This document shows positions 1 to 7,515 of a stretch of DNA of 10,243 nucleotides, piece by piece. Numbering within the stretch: position 1 is the stretch's first letter; each line of letters begins with the position of its first letter. A program made the translations under genes and the position numbers. The notes under the pieces were generated by a model. The model was not told where the DNA came from and searched no databases. It saw only the letters and a list, made by a program, of their open reading frames with translations. Source of the DNA: Thiobacillus sp. UBA2487 (GTDB taxonomy: Bacteria > Pseudomonadota > Gammaproteobacteria > Burkholderiales > Sulfuriferulaceae); assembly GCA_002341815.1 (NCBI GenBank), contig DDOT01000007.1:248-10490 (forward strand), written 5' to 3'.

Positions 1-3
1 GAC

Positions 4-18
4 TCGCGATCATCGCGA
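4..18. repeat. Short inverted repeat, possible weak terminator stem
   Basis: TCGCGAT and ATCGCGA flank a single central C at position 11, a perfect 7-bp inverted repeat. As RNA it would fold as a 6-bp GC-rich stem with a 3-nt loop, and it is followed by TTTTG (19-23). That is compatible with a weak intrinsic terminator of an upstream gene, or with a protein-binding palindrome. The stem is short and the T-run is only four bases, so the terminator reading is tentative. Confidence 0.35.
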
Positions 19-65
19 TTTTGTCCGCTTTGTTCTTCGTCGAGGCATTAATCCGCGCTTTCTTG

Positions 66-75
66 GTGTGCACAC
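66..75. repeat. 10-bp perfect palindrome GTGTGCACAC
   Basis: GTGTGCACAC is self-complementary over its full length and lies about 90 bp upstream of the -35 element of the mraZ promoter. A dyad of this kind could be a transcription-factor site, but no known operator is matched with confidence and a palindrome of this length can arise by chance. Confidence 0.3.
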
Positions 76-163
76 GCTGCTGCTGAGGGTCTGTTTGTCT
101 GATCATCCGGTTTTTCGCAAGCGCTAACCCATTGTCATCATTTATCTTTTCGTCCCGGATCCC

Positions 164-192
164 TTGACGATGGTTTTTTTCTTGTCTATAGT
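164..192 (+). promoter_or_regulatory. Sigma-70 type promoter of the dcw cluster (PmraZ)
   Basis: TTGACG at 164-169 (five of six matches to the -35 consensus) is separated by exactly 17 nt from TATAGT at 187-192 (five of six matches to the -10 consensus TATAAT). The spacer contains a run of seven T. Transcription would start near 198-200 and leave a leader of about 50 nt before the mraZ ATG at 250. It is the only convincing promoter seen in the window, and it faces a chain of overlapping genes, so it probably drives the whole cluster. In E. coli the equivalent Pmra promoter is the main dcw promoter. The start point itself is inferred. Confidence 0.8.
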
Positions 193-235
193 GGGAGTGC
201 GTGGTGAATTGTGGTAAATTGTGGGGAAATTGGGG
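191..235 (+). promoter_or_regulatory. MraZ operator: ladder of five TGG boxes at one-turn spacing
   Basis: Boxes TGGGA (192-196), TGGTG (202-206), TGGTA (212-216), TGGGG (222-226) and TGGGG (231-235) follow one another with 10, 10, 10 and 9 bp between starts. The first four are each preceded by G at 191, 201, 211 and 221, so 191-230 reads as four 10-bp units each beginning GTGG. E. coli MraZ is known to bind TGGGN repeats separated by 5 nt in its own leader, and this array has that geometry with two TGGT variants. The first box touches the last base of the -10 element and the array covers the predicted start point and leader. Bound MraZ would therefore block initiation or escape. The assignment rests on pattern and position. 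Confidence 0.8.
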
Positions 236-249
236 TCAGAGATAGGGCT

Positions 250-696
250 ATGTTTAGAGGGGCGCAGACATTAAGTTTGGATAGCAAGGGGCGGCTGATG
301 CTGCCGGCACGCTATCGAGATGCGCTGGTGCCTCCCGACGATAACCGGGTGGTGGTAACTGCCGATCCCAGTCGCTGCTTATTGCTGTTTCCTTTGGCTG
401 CGTGGGAGCCCATTGAGCAAAAATTGAATGCGTTGTCAAGTTTCGATCCGCGTACCCGCAGTTTGCAGCGTTTGCTGGTGGGCAATGCCGCCGACCTTGA
501 GCTGGATGCCAGCGGGCGGATTTTGTTGACCGCCAATTTGCGCAAATTTGCCGATTTGGATAAAAGCGTGGTGATGGTGGGGCAAGGAAACAAATTCGAG
601 TTGTGGAATGAAGAACGCTGGCAGCAGCAAATGGATGCTGCGTTGGATTTTGTGAGCGCCGGCATGCCCGATGAGTTGGCCGGTTTCAGTTTGTGA
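250..696 (+). CDS. mraZ: Transcriptional regulator MraZ
   Basis: MraZ is a ring-forming DNA-binding protein with two AbrB/SpoVT-like half-domains that represses its own dcw promoter. The product is 148 aa (E. coli 152) and begins with the canonical [15 protein letters not shown]. The two family DxxGR motifs are at residues 11-15 and 86-90, and the first continues as LMLPARYRD. The conserved GQGNKFELW stretch is at 111-119. An in-frame upstream GTG at 211 would add 13 residues, but they are unlike the family and encoded inside the operator ladder, so the ATG at 250 is chosen. AGAGA at 238-242 can serve as a weak ribosome binding site. The second motif continues ILLTANLR, without the proline seen in E. 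coli (LLIAPVLR). The stop overlaps the rsmH start. Its operator lies directly upstream. Confidence 0.96.
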   Translation: MFRGAQTLSLDSKGRLMLPARYRDALVPPDDNRVVVTADPSRCLLLFPLAAWEPIEQKLNALSSFDPRTRSLQRLLVGNAADLELDASGRILLTANLRKFADLDKSVVMVGQGNKFELWNEERWQQQMDAALDFVSAGMPDELAGFSL

Positions 697-1619
697 GTGA
701 GCGCGGACAACATACCACCGTTTTGTTGCATGAAGCAGTGCAGGCGCTAAATGTGCGTGCGCAAGGGGTATATGCCGATTTGACTTTTGGTCGGGGTGGT
801 CATAGTCGTCTGATTCTTGACCGGTTGGGTGAGCAGGGACGATTGATTGCGTTTGATCGCGATGCCACGGCCGCGCAAGTTGGAGCGGCCTGGCAAGACC
901 CGCGGTTTGTGATGGTGCATAGCGAATTTGCCGGTTTTGATGGGGTGATGAGCCGATTGGGTGTGTCGCAACTGGATGGTGTGTTGATGGATTTGGGCGT
1001 GTCGTCCCCACAGTTGGATGATGCGGAGCGAGGGTTTAGTTTTCGGTTTGATGCACCGCTGGATATGCGGATGAATCAAACCATCGGTATGACTGCGGCC
1101 CAATGGCTGGCAGTGGCGGATGAGCAGGAATTGAAAGAGGTGATTCGCGATTATGGAGAAGAGCGGCATGCTAAAGCGATTGCAAGAGCGATTGTCGCGC
1201 ACCGGGCGAGTGCGCCGCTGGCAAGCACCATGCAGCTTGCGCGCCTTGTCGCGTCCGTCGTGCCTGGTCGTGAGGTCGGGCAAAATCCGGCAACCCGGAC
1301 GTTCCAGGCTATACGGATTTACCTCAATCGCGAAATTGAGGAGTTGCAGGTAACGTTGCCTCAGGTGGCTGACCGTTTGGCAGCGTCAGGCAGGTTGGTG
1401 GTGATCAGCTTTCATTCCCTGGAAGATCGGGTGGTGAAACGATTTATGCGTGAGCGCTCCAGTCCGCCGGTATTGCCAGCCAGATTGCCGATCAGGGCGA
1501 GTGAGATTCCATCGCCCAAAATGCGGTTGGTGGGGCGGGCGGTGCGGCCTGGTGCAGAGGAAATAGCAGGTAATCCGCGTGCACGCAGTGCGGTGATGCG
1601 GGTGTTGGAGGCTTTGTAA
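693..1619 (+). CDS. rsmH: 16S rRNA (cytosine(1402)-N(4))-methyltransferase RsmH (MraW)
   Basis: RsmH uses S-adenosylmethionine to methylate N4 of C1402 in the decoding centre of 16S rRNA. Together with 2'-O-methylation by RsmI this gives m4Cm. The product is 308 aa, near the usual 310-315. The SAM-binding signature [10 protein letters not shown] is at residues 29-38. [11 protein letters not shown] begins at 99, with [15 protein letters not shown] following. [12 protein letters not shown] spans the region of residues 198-209 (RTFQ at 202-205), and SFHSLEDR is at 239-246. Translation starts at GTG 693 inside the mraZ stop (GTGA, 4-bp overlap). No strong Shine-Dalgarno precedes it, so coupling to mraZ translation is likely. 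Although it is not a wall enzyme, its position between mraZ and ftsL is conserved. Confidence 0.97.
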   Translation: MSERGQHTTVLLHEAVQALNVRAQGVYADLTFGRGGHSRLILDRLGEQGRLIAFDRDATAAQVGAAWQDPRFVMVHSEFAGFDGVMSRLGVSQLDGVLMDLGVSSPQLDDAERGFSFRFDAPLDMRMNQTIGMTAAQWLAVADEQELKEVIRDYGEERHAKAIARAIVAHRASAPLASTMQLARLVASVVPGREVGQNPATRTFQAIRIYLNREIEELQVTLPQVADRLAASGRLVVISFHSLEDRVVKRFMRERSSPPVLPARLPIRASEIPSPKMRLVGRAVRPGAEEIAGNPRARSAVMRVLEAL

Positions 1620-1897
1620 TGCGAATTCGGTTGGGTTTGCTAATGGTGGTGGTGGCTTGTGCGTTGTTGGTGGTGAAAGGCCAGCAACAAGCGCGCACGG
1701 CATTTATCGCCCTGCAGCAGGCCCAGCAGCAGCAGCGCCAACTTGAGGAAGAGTGGGGCCGTCTGCAATTGGAACAAAGCACGTGGGGCATGCATGCCCG
1801 TGTTGGTCAGTTGGCGGTGGATCAGTTGGGTATGCAGATGCCGACTGCTGCTCAAGAACATGTGTTGTTCGACAAATCAGTCGGGACGCAGCCGTGA
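1619..1897 (+). CDS. ftsL: Cell division protein FtsL
   Basis: FtsL is a small bitopic membrane protein that forms the FtsQLB subcomplex with FtsB and FtsQ and activates FtsWI at the septum. The product is 92 aa. A short basic N-terminus (MRIR) precedes one membrane segment at about residues 5-20. A periplasmic coiled coil rich in Gln, Ala, Leu and Glu follows from about 22 to 60 (AQQQQRQLEEEW). The next segment, LQLEQSTWGMHARV, is characteristic of betaproteobacterial FtsL. The start ATG shares one base with the rsmH stop (TAATG), and a strong GGAGG (1607-1611) sits 7 nt upstream. FtsL sequences are poorly conserved, so the call leans on size, topology, the QSTW segment and position between rsmH and ftsI. 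Confidence 0.93.
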   Translation: MRIRLGLLMVVVACALLVVKGQQQARTAFIALQQAQQQQRQLEEEWGRLQLEQSTWGMHARVGQLAVDQLGMQMPTAAQEHVLFDKSVGTQP

Positions 1898-3621
1898 TGA
1901 CCTATCAGGGGCGCTCTGCCCCCCATTTATTGAATATACATCTCAAGCAGTGGCGCAGTTCATTGATTTTGGTGCTTTTGTTATGCTGGCTGGGGGGAAT
2001 GATAGGGCGGGCAGCGTATCTGCAAGGGCTGCGGCACAGTTTTCTGCAGCACAAGGCTGATGCCATGTCGAGTCGCGTGGTGGTGATGCCCGCACACCGG
2101 GGCATGATCATGGACCGCAACGGCTTGCCGTTGGCCGTTAGTACACCGGTAGAATCATTGTGGTGCAATCCGGAATCCGTCGATGCTACCCCAGCCCAGA
2201 TTCGCGATTTGTCACGTATTCTGCAGATGAGCGAAGCGGATGTGCGAGATAAACTGGCCGACCATGGCCATGAGTTCGTTTACATCAAACGTCGTCTACC
2301 CCCTGAACAAGCCGCAGCGGTAACCCGATTGGATATACAGGGTTTGTCGTTGCAACGCGAGTATCGTCGCTATTATCCGGCAGGCGAATCGACCGCTGCG
2401 TTGATCGGTATCACGGGGGTAAACGACAATGGTCAGGAAGGTCTGGAACTGGCCTGGCAAAATGTGCTGGGTGGCAAGCCGGGCAGTCAGCGTGTACTGG
2501 AAGATCGTCACGGCAACATCATTGAGGACTTGCAAAGCATCATGAGCCCGCGCCCCGGGCAGGATGTCGCGTTGTCACTCGACATGCGTTTGCAGTATTT
2601 GGCAACCCGTGAACTTGAGCAGGCGGTGGCACAAAACAAAGCACGCGATGGTGCGATTGTGGTGCTGGATGCCAAAACCGGCGAAGTGCTGGCGTTGGCG
2701 AATGCACCGTCATTCAATCCCAATAATCTGGCTGGCGTAAAGCCGTGGATGATGCGTAACCGTGTGGTAGCTGACCAGTATGAGCCTGGTTCGGTCATGA
2801 AACCGTTTACGGTGACTGCGGCACTGGATACCGGACGCTATACACCAGCCACGATGATTGATACTGAAAACGGTAGCTGGCGAATCGGCACGGCGACCAT
2901 TCATGACGCAGAACCGGCACGTGTGCTGTCTGTGGCCCAGGTTATCCAAAAATCGAGCAATATCGGTGCCTCAAAAATTGCATTGTCGCTCGATCCGCAG
3001 TACATGTGGGACAAGTTGCACGATTGCGGATTTGGCAGTCAACCCATCGACGCATACCCTGGTACAGCCAGCGGGGATTTACGGCCTTGGCAACACTGGC
3101 GTCCCATCAATCAAGCCACAACATCGTATGGCAATGGCGTGTCGGTGTCATTGTTGCAAATTGCCCGGGCATACACCGTGTTTGCCAATCACGGTGTATT
3201 GCTGCCGGTCAGCCTTGCCCGCTTGAATAACCAACCCATCGGCCAACGCGTGTTTTCAATGCATGGCGCGGATGAGATGCGAGACATTTTACAAACGGTG
3301 GCCAGTACCGACGGCACTGCCCCGTTGGCGGCATTACCGGATTACTTGGTGGCAGGCAAAACGGGTACTGCGCACAAGCCGGATCATGGTGGTTACAGCA
3401 ACAGTCGCTATATCGCTTCATTTATCGGGATCGCCCCGGCCAGTCGTCCACGGTTGATTGTGGCGGTAATGATCGATGAGCCATCCACTGGCAAGTATTA
3501 TGGTGGGCAGGTCGCGGCACCGGTGTTCCATCAAGTGATGGAAGACAGTTTGCATTTGTTGGGTGTGCCGCCCGATAAGCCAATGAATACGGTTGCGAAC
3601 AGAACGGCGGCGCCAACATGA
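1897..3621 (+). CDS. ftsI: Septal peptidoglycan D,D-transpeptidase FtsI (PBP3)
   Basis: FtsI is the class B penicillin-binding protein that crosslinks septal peptidoglycan in complex with FtsW. The product is 574 aa (E. coli 588). A cytoplasmic tail of about 21 residues leads to one membrane helix at about 22-42. The dimerisation/pedestal domain begins with the conserved RGxIxDRN at 68-75. The transpeptidase domain has all three active-site motifs: SVMK with the acylated Ser299 and Lys302, SSN at 353-355, and KTGT at 488-491. The reading frame is open back to 1753, but that part overlaps ftsL in another frame and has no family resemblance. The ATG at 1897 shares its A with the ftsL stop and gives the expected N-terminus. 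A GTG at 1894 is an alternative that adds one residue. Target of beta-lactams such as aztreonam in relatives. Confidence 0.97.
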   Translation: MTYQGRSAPHLLNIHLKQWRSSLILVLLLCWLGGMIGRAAYLQGLRHSFLQHKADAMSSRVVVMPAHRGMIMDRNGLPLAVSTPVESLWCNPESVDATPAQIRDLSRILQMSEADVRDKLADHGHEFVYIKRRLPPEQAAAVTRLDIQGLSLQREYRRYYPAGESTAALIGITGVNDNGQEGLELAWQNVLGGKPGSQRVLEDRHGNIIEDLQSIMSPRPGQDVALSLDMRLQYLATRELEQAVAQNKARDGAIVVLDAKTGEVLALANAPSFNPNNLAGVKPWMMRNRVVADQYEPGSVMKPFTVTAALDTGRYTPATMIDTENGSWRIGTATIHDAEPARVLSVAQVIQKSSNIGASKIALSLDPQYMWDKLHDCGFGSQPIDAYPGTASGDLRPWQHWRPINQATTSYGNGVSVSLLQIARAYTVFANHGVLLPVSLARLNNQPIGQRVFSMHGADEMRDILQTVASTDGTAPLAALPDYLVAGKTGTAHKPDHGGYSNSRYIASFIGIAPASRPRLIVAVMIDEPSTGKYYGGQVAAPVFHQVMEDSLHLLGVPPDKPMNTVANRTAAPT

Positions 3622-5087
3622 CGAACCTGTCGCATCAACATTACATTGCACAACGCGCCCTGGCAGAATTACAACGCCGGGGCGTCGCGCTTGCCGGATT
3701 GACTGCGGACAGTCGACACGTGCAACACGGGGGGATATTTGCTGCCTATGGCGGCACGCGCGCGCATGGTAGCGCGTATGTGTCGCAAGCATTGGCTGCC
3801 GGTGCAGCGGCAGTGTTCTGGGATGCTGATGATGGGCGACCGGCTGGATTGCCTGAGCAGGTGGCCGGTGTGGCAGTGCCGCAACTCAAGCAGCACATGA
3901 GCGCATTGGCTGATGCGTTGTATGGATATCCGTCACAGGCGTTGCGGGTGATCGGCGTCACCGGAACCAATGGCAAGACCAGTTGCACGCATTGGTTGGC
4001 GCAAACCTTGAATCAGTTGCGGCGTAAAACGGCTGTGATCGGTACCTTGGGCAATGGCGTGCCGCCCGCCCTGCACATGACCGGAAACACCACACCGGAT
4101 GCGGTTGAACTGCAACGGCAGTTGGCCGCCATGCGCGATGCAGGCGTAGAACAGGTTGCCATGGAGGTGTCATCCGAGGGTATTGATCAAGGGCGGGTGA
4201 ATGCTGTGCAGTTTGATATGGCTGTGCTAACCAATTTAACGCGCGATCATCTGGATTATCACGGCGATATGGCGCATTACAAAGCCGCCAAGGCACGCCT
4301 GTTCTGCGGTCAGGATTTGCGGGCTGCCGTGCTGAATGCGGATGATGCATTCGGTCAGGAATTGCTGGGCAACACCACGGCCAAGCATGTTCTGACATAT
4401 GGTTTATCGTCGGGTGATGTGCGGGGAAATTTGTTGCAGGCCGATTTACAAGGCTTGCAAATGCGAGTGAACACGCCGTGGGGTGCAGGTGAATGGCGTG
4501 CGCCGTTGCTTGGTCGCTTCAATGCCGAGAATCTGTTGGCTGTGCTGTCTGCCCTGTTGTTACTGGAGGTGGGGTTGGACGATGCCTTGGCTGCATTGGC
4601 AAACGTCAAGCCGCCGGCCGGGCGTATGCAAACCATCGGTGGAGATCGGCGACCGCTGGTGGTGGTGGATTACGCGCATACCCCGGATGCGCTGAACAAG
4701 GTGTTGTTGGCCCTGAACGCCATCAAGGGGAATGGGCAACTGCATTGTGTATTTGGTTGCGGTGGTGATCGCGACCCGGGCAAGCGCTCGCAAATGGGCG
4801 AAATTGCGGCGCGGATGGCCGACCAGGTGATCGTCACGTCGGATAACCCGCGTTGTGAAGACCCCATGGCGATTATTCAAGACATATGCGCCGGCATGCC
4901 GGCTGGTCAAGGGCTGGTTGAGGCGGATCGGGCCACGGCTATTCAGCACGCCGTGCACAACGCGCAGGCTGGTGACATAGTGCTGATTGCCGGTAAAGGC
5001 CATGAAAATTGGCAGGAAATTCAAGGGCAGCGCAAAGCGTTCGATGATTTGCAAATTGCCCGCCAAGCGTTGGAGGCATGTCCATGA
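3618..5087 (+). CDS. murE: UDP-MurNAc-L-alanyl-D-glutamate--2,6-diaminopimelate ligase MurE
   Basis: MurE is the cytoplasmic ATP-dependent ligase that adds meso-diaminopimelate to UDP-MurNAc-L-Ala-D-Glu. The product is 489 aa (E. coli 495). The N-terminal UMP/UDP-sugar-binding part includes LTADSRHVQ. The central ATPase domain has the P-loop GVTGTNGKTSCTHW with Lys120. TNLTRDHLDYHGD precedes YKAAKARLF, whose second lysine (225) aligns with the carbamylated lysine of the family. The C-terminal domain contains VVVDYAHTPDAL, GCGGDRDPGKR and DNPRCEDP (DNPR at 409-412). DNPR is the signature of the meso-DAP-specific rather than the lysine-specific enzyme, consistent with a Gram-negative wall. ATGA overlaps the ftsI stop by 4 bp. 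Only a weak Shine-Dalgarno is visible, so coupling is likely. Confidence 0.97.
   Translation: MTNLSHQHYIAQRALAELQRRGVALAGLTADSRHVQHGGIFAAYGGTRAHGSAYVSQALAAGAAAVFWDADDGRPAGLPEQVAGVAVPQLKQHMSALADALYGYPSQALRVIGVTGTNGKTSCTHWLAQTLNQLRRKTAVIGTLGNGVPPALHMTGNTTPDAVELQRQLAAMRDAGVEQVAMEVSSEGIDQGRVNAVQFDMAVLTNLTRDHLDYHGDMAHYKAAKARLFCGQDLRAAVLNADDAFGQELLGNTTAKHVLTYGLSSGDVRGNLLQADLQGLQMRVNTPWGAGEWRAPLLGRFNAENLLAVLSALLLLEVGLDDALAALANVKPPAGRMQTIGGDRRPLVVVDYAHTPDALNKVLLALNAIKGNGQLHCVFGCGGDRDPGKRSQMGEIAARMADQVIVTSDNPRCEDPMAIIQDICAGMPAGQGLVEADRATAIQHAVHNAQAGDIVLIAGKGHENWQEIQGQRKAFDDLQIARQALEACP
5072..5076 (+). promoter_or_regulatory. murF ribosome binding site that selects the second ATG
   Basis: GGAGG at 5072-5076, inside the end of murE, ends only 1 nt before the ATG at 5078 but 7 nt before the ATG at 5084. 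The latter is a normal distance for initiation. This favours 5084 as the murF start. Confidence 0.75.
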
Positions 5088-6430
5088 TCCTGTTTGATTT
5101 GGCAACAGCTGCCAACATGGCGGGTGGTTTGGCGCGTGGGACTGCACAAATCACACGGGTGAATACCGACAGTCGAACGATTCAACCGGGGGACTTGTTT
5201 GTCGCGCTGCGTGGCGAGCGGTTTGACGGACATGACTATGCTGCCATGGCTTTGTTGGCAGGCGCTGCGGCGGTGATGGTGGATGAGTCGGCAGCGCTGC
5301 ATTTGACGCCATCGATCGTGGTTGAGGATACCCGGTTGGCATTGGGCCGCCTTGCCGCATGCTGGCGCATGCAGCAAGGACCCACCGTGGTGGCGATCAC
5401 CGGAAGCAGTGGCAAAACCACCGTCAAAGAGATGTTGGCGTCGATTTTGCGGCATGCGGTGGGGGAAGAGGCGGTTTTGGCGACCAAAGGTAATTTGAAC
5501 AATGACATTGGTGTGCCACTGACCTTGTTGCAACTCACCGGTGCGCAGCGCTACGCCGTGATTGAAACCGGCATGAACCATGCGGGTGAGCTGGACTATT
5601 TGAGCCGCATGGTGGCGCCGGATGTGGTGCTGGTGAATAACGCCGGCAGTGCCCATATGGGTTTGCTGGGATCGGTAACGGCGGTGGCGCAGGCCAAAGG
5701 CGAATTGATTGCCGCCAGTCCGGCGCACGCTGTGGTGGTGATCAATGCTGACGATACACATGCCGGATTGTGGCGCCAACTGGCCGGGGCGCGCAAAAGA
5801 ATCGAATTTGGCCGGATGGCGGATTGTCAGGTGAGCTATACGCTACACAGCGAATCGAGTCAGGTTTGCATCCGGTTGCCGGATGGTCTGCTGGATTTTT
5901 GCTTGCCGGTGCCTGGACAACATAACGTAATGAATGCGTTGGCGGCAATAAGTGCAGCCCATGCCTTGGGAATTGATCATGCCGGCATGATTGCCGGTTT
6001 GACGGCATTTGTGTCGCCAGCCGGACGTTTGGTGCGCACGCGCTTGGGCAATGGTGTGACCTTGCTGGATGACAGCTACAACGCAAACCCCGAGTCCATG
6101 CGTGCGGCGATAGATGTGTTGGTTGGTCAGCCGGGGCGACACGTATTGGTATTGGGTGATATGGGCGAACTGGGTGAGGCCGGTGCAAGTGAACATAGGG
6201 CGATAGGTGCGTATGCCCGCCAGCGCGGCATTGACACATTGTTGGTGTTGGGCGATGCCGGTCCGGAAACGGGCAGCGGTTTTGGTCCCGCGGCAAAGGT
6301 ATATGTGCATCTGGATGATTTGTTGAAAGAGCTGCAAGTGCATCTGCTTGATAACGTGACGGTATTGGTAAAAGGCTCACGGTTTATGCGAATGGAGCGA
6401 GTGGTGGATTATGTGAAGGGATCAAGCTGA
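5084..6430 (+). CDS. murF: UDP-MurNAc-tripeptide--D-alanyl-D-alanine ligase MurF
   Basis: MurF ligates D-Ala-D-Ala to UDP-MurNAc-L-Ala-D-Glu-meso-DAP with ATP, completing the soluble pentapeptide precursor. From the chosen start the product is 448 aa (E. coli 452). The N-terminal domain has the Mur-family [17 protein letters not shown]. The central domain has the P-loop [14 protein letters not shown] with Lys111, then [13 protein letters not shown] and [13 protein letters not shown] (ETGMN at 161-165). The C-terminal domain has [11 protein letters not shown] (329-339) and [10 protein letters not shown]. Starting at 5084 (MILFDL) gives an ATGA 4-bp overlap with murE, as at three other junctions here, and correct GGAGG spacing. 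Starting at 5078 would add Met-Ser and give a 10-bp overlap. Confidence 0.96.
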   Translation: MILFDLATAANMAGGLARGTAQITRVNTDSRTIQPGDLFVALRGERFDGHDYAAMALLAGAAAVMVDESAALHLTPSIVVEDTRLALGRLAACWRMQQGPTVVAITGSSGKTTVKEMLASILRHAVGEEAVLATKGNLNNDIGVPLTLLQLTGAQRYAVIETGMNHAGELDYLSRMVAPDVVLVNNAGSAHMGLLGSVTAVAQAKGELIAASPAHAVVVINADDTHAGLWRQLAGARKRIEFGRMADCQVSYTLHSESSQVCIRLPDGLLDFCLPVPGQHNVMNALAAISAAHALGIDHAGMIAGLTAFVSPAGRLVRTRLGNGVTLLDDSYNANPESMRAAIDVLVGQPGRHVLVLGDMGELGEAGASEHRAIGAYARQRGIDTLLVLGDAGPETGSGFGPAAKVYVHLDDLLKELQVHLLDNVTVLVKGSRFMRMERVVDYVKGSS

Positions 6431-7515
6431 TGCTGTTGTGGTTGTTTCAGTCATTGTCAGGCGATCTGCGCGCGTTCAATGTATTTAATTACATTACGTT
6501 GCGTGCAGTATTGGCTTCCATGACCTCATTGAGCATTTCGTTTTTGGTGGGGCCGGCGGTGATTCGCAAATTGACTGACCTGAAAATCGGACAAGCGGTG
6601 CGCACCGATGGTCCGCAAACCCATTTGGTCAAGTCGGGTACCCCAACCATGGGTGGAGCATTGATTCTGGTATCAGTCTCCATTTCAACCTTGCTGTGGG
6701 GTGATTTGAACAACCACTATGTATGGGTGGCCTTGCTGACCACACTGGGCTATGGCTTGGTGGGTTGGGTCGACGATTATCGCAAGGTGGTGCATCGTAA
6801 TCCAAAAGGCTTGTCTGCCAAGGCCAAATATTTCTGGCAATCATTGATCGGCATTGGCACGGCACTGTATTTGGCCTATTCCGCGCAACTACCCGTTCAA
6901 ACCGAGTTGATCGTGCCGTTTTTCAAGCATGTCGCCATTCCGCTGGGCACAGTGGGATTTGTCATATTGGCTTATTTTGTAATCGTCGGAACCAGCAATG
7001 CGGTCAATCTCACCGATGGTTTGGATGGATTGGCAATCATGCCGACCGTGATGGTGGCATCGGCCTTGGCGATCTTTGCCTACGTGGCAGGTCATGCGGT
7101 GTTTTCACATTACTTGGGCGAGCCGCACATACCGGGAGCTGGCGAGTTGGCGGTGTTCTGTTCGGCGGTGGCGGGTGCCGGCCTGGCGTTTTTGTGGTTT
7201 AACGCCTATCCCGCTGAGGTGTTTATGGGTGATGTCGGGGCGTTGGCGCTGGGCGCGGCATTGGGAACTGTGGCGGTGATCGTGCGGCAAGAAATTGTGT
7301 TACTGGTGATGGGCGGCGTGTTTGTTGTGGAAACCTTGTCGGTGATGATTCAGGTGGCGTCTTTCAAGCTGACCGGAAAACGGGTGTTTCGCATGGCGCC
7401 ATTGCATCATCATTTCGAGCTGAAGGGCTGGAAAGAAACGCAGGTGGTGGTGCGGTTCTGGATCATCACCATGATGTTGGTGTTGTTTGGCTTGTCCACA
7501 TTGAAGATTCGTTAA
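6430..7515 (+). CDS. mraY: Phospho-N-acetylmuramoyl-pentapeptide-transferase MraY
   Basis: MraY is the polytopic inner-membrane enzyme that transfers phospho-MurNAc-pentapeptide from UDP to undecaprenyl phosphate, giving lipid I. The product is 361 aa (E. coli 360). Hydrophobic segments run along its length, consistent with the ten-helix family fold. Hallmarks are PTMGG (72-76), Asp115-Asp116 in VDDYRK at the E. coli positions, [13 protein letters not shown] starting at Asn190, [11 protein letters not shown] with the catalytic-centre Asp268, and the HHH of [11 protein letters not shown] at 326-328. ATG shares a base with the murF stop (TGATG), and AAGGGA at 6416-6421 lies 8 nt upstream as a good ribosome binding site. 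It links the cytoplasmic ligases encoded on both sides to the membrane stage. Confidence 0.98.
   Translation: MLLWLFQSLSGDLRAFNVFNYITLRAVLASMTSLSISFLVGPAVIRKLTDLKIGQAVRTDGPQTHLVKSGTPTMGGALILVSVSISTLLWGDLNNHYVWVALLTTLGYGLVGWVDDYRKVVHRNPKGLSAKAKYFWQSLIGIGTALYLAYSAQLPVQTELIVPFFKHVAIPLGTVGFVILAYFVIVGTSNAVNLTDGLDGLAIMPTVMVASALAIFAYVAGHAVFSHYLGEPHIPGAGELAVFCSAVAGAGLAFLWFNAYPAEVFMGDVGALALGAALGTVAVIVRQEIVLLVMGGVFVVETLSVMIQVASFKLTGKRVFRMAPLHHHFELKGWKETQVVVRFWIITMMLVLFGLSTLKIR

Larger units (their letters stand above)
1..163. other. Region upstream of the dcw promoter, no confident gene
   Basis: No gene can be assigned here. On the + strand the frame starting at base 2 is open to a TAA at 125-127 (about 41 arginine-rich residues), and the frame starting at base 3 is open to a TGA at 84-86 and reads as a hydrophobic stretch. 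Either could be the 3' end of an upstream gene. On the - strand an ATG at 106-104 opens a lysine-rich frame (MIRQTDPQQQ...) that runs off the left edge, without a good Shine-Dalgarno. None of the three resembles a family I recognise, and they are mutually exclusive. The stretch also holds two short palindromes (4-18 and 66-75). Confidence 0.5.

Noticed and set aside
211..249. GTG 211 as the mraZ start, adding 13 residues
   Set aside because: The extra residues are encoded by the operator ladder itself and precede the near-universal MFRG N-terminus; the ATG at 250 fits the family.
436..1283. Long open frames on the - strand opposite mraZ and rsmH, and similar ones opposite later genes
   Set aside because: They are complements of strongly conserved genes, have no recognisable motifs, and show the skewed Pro/His/Thr/Arg composition of antisense frames.
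1753..1896. Long 5' extension of the ftsI reading frame with a start inside ftsL
   Set aside because: The extension overlaps ftsL in another frame, has no membrane or PBP character, and the family N-terminus begins at the ATG at 1897.
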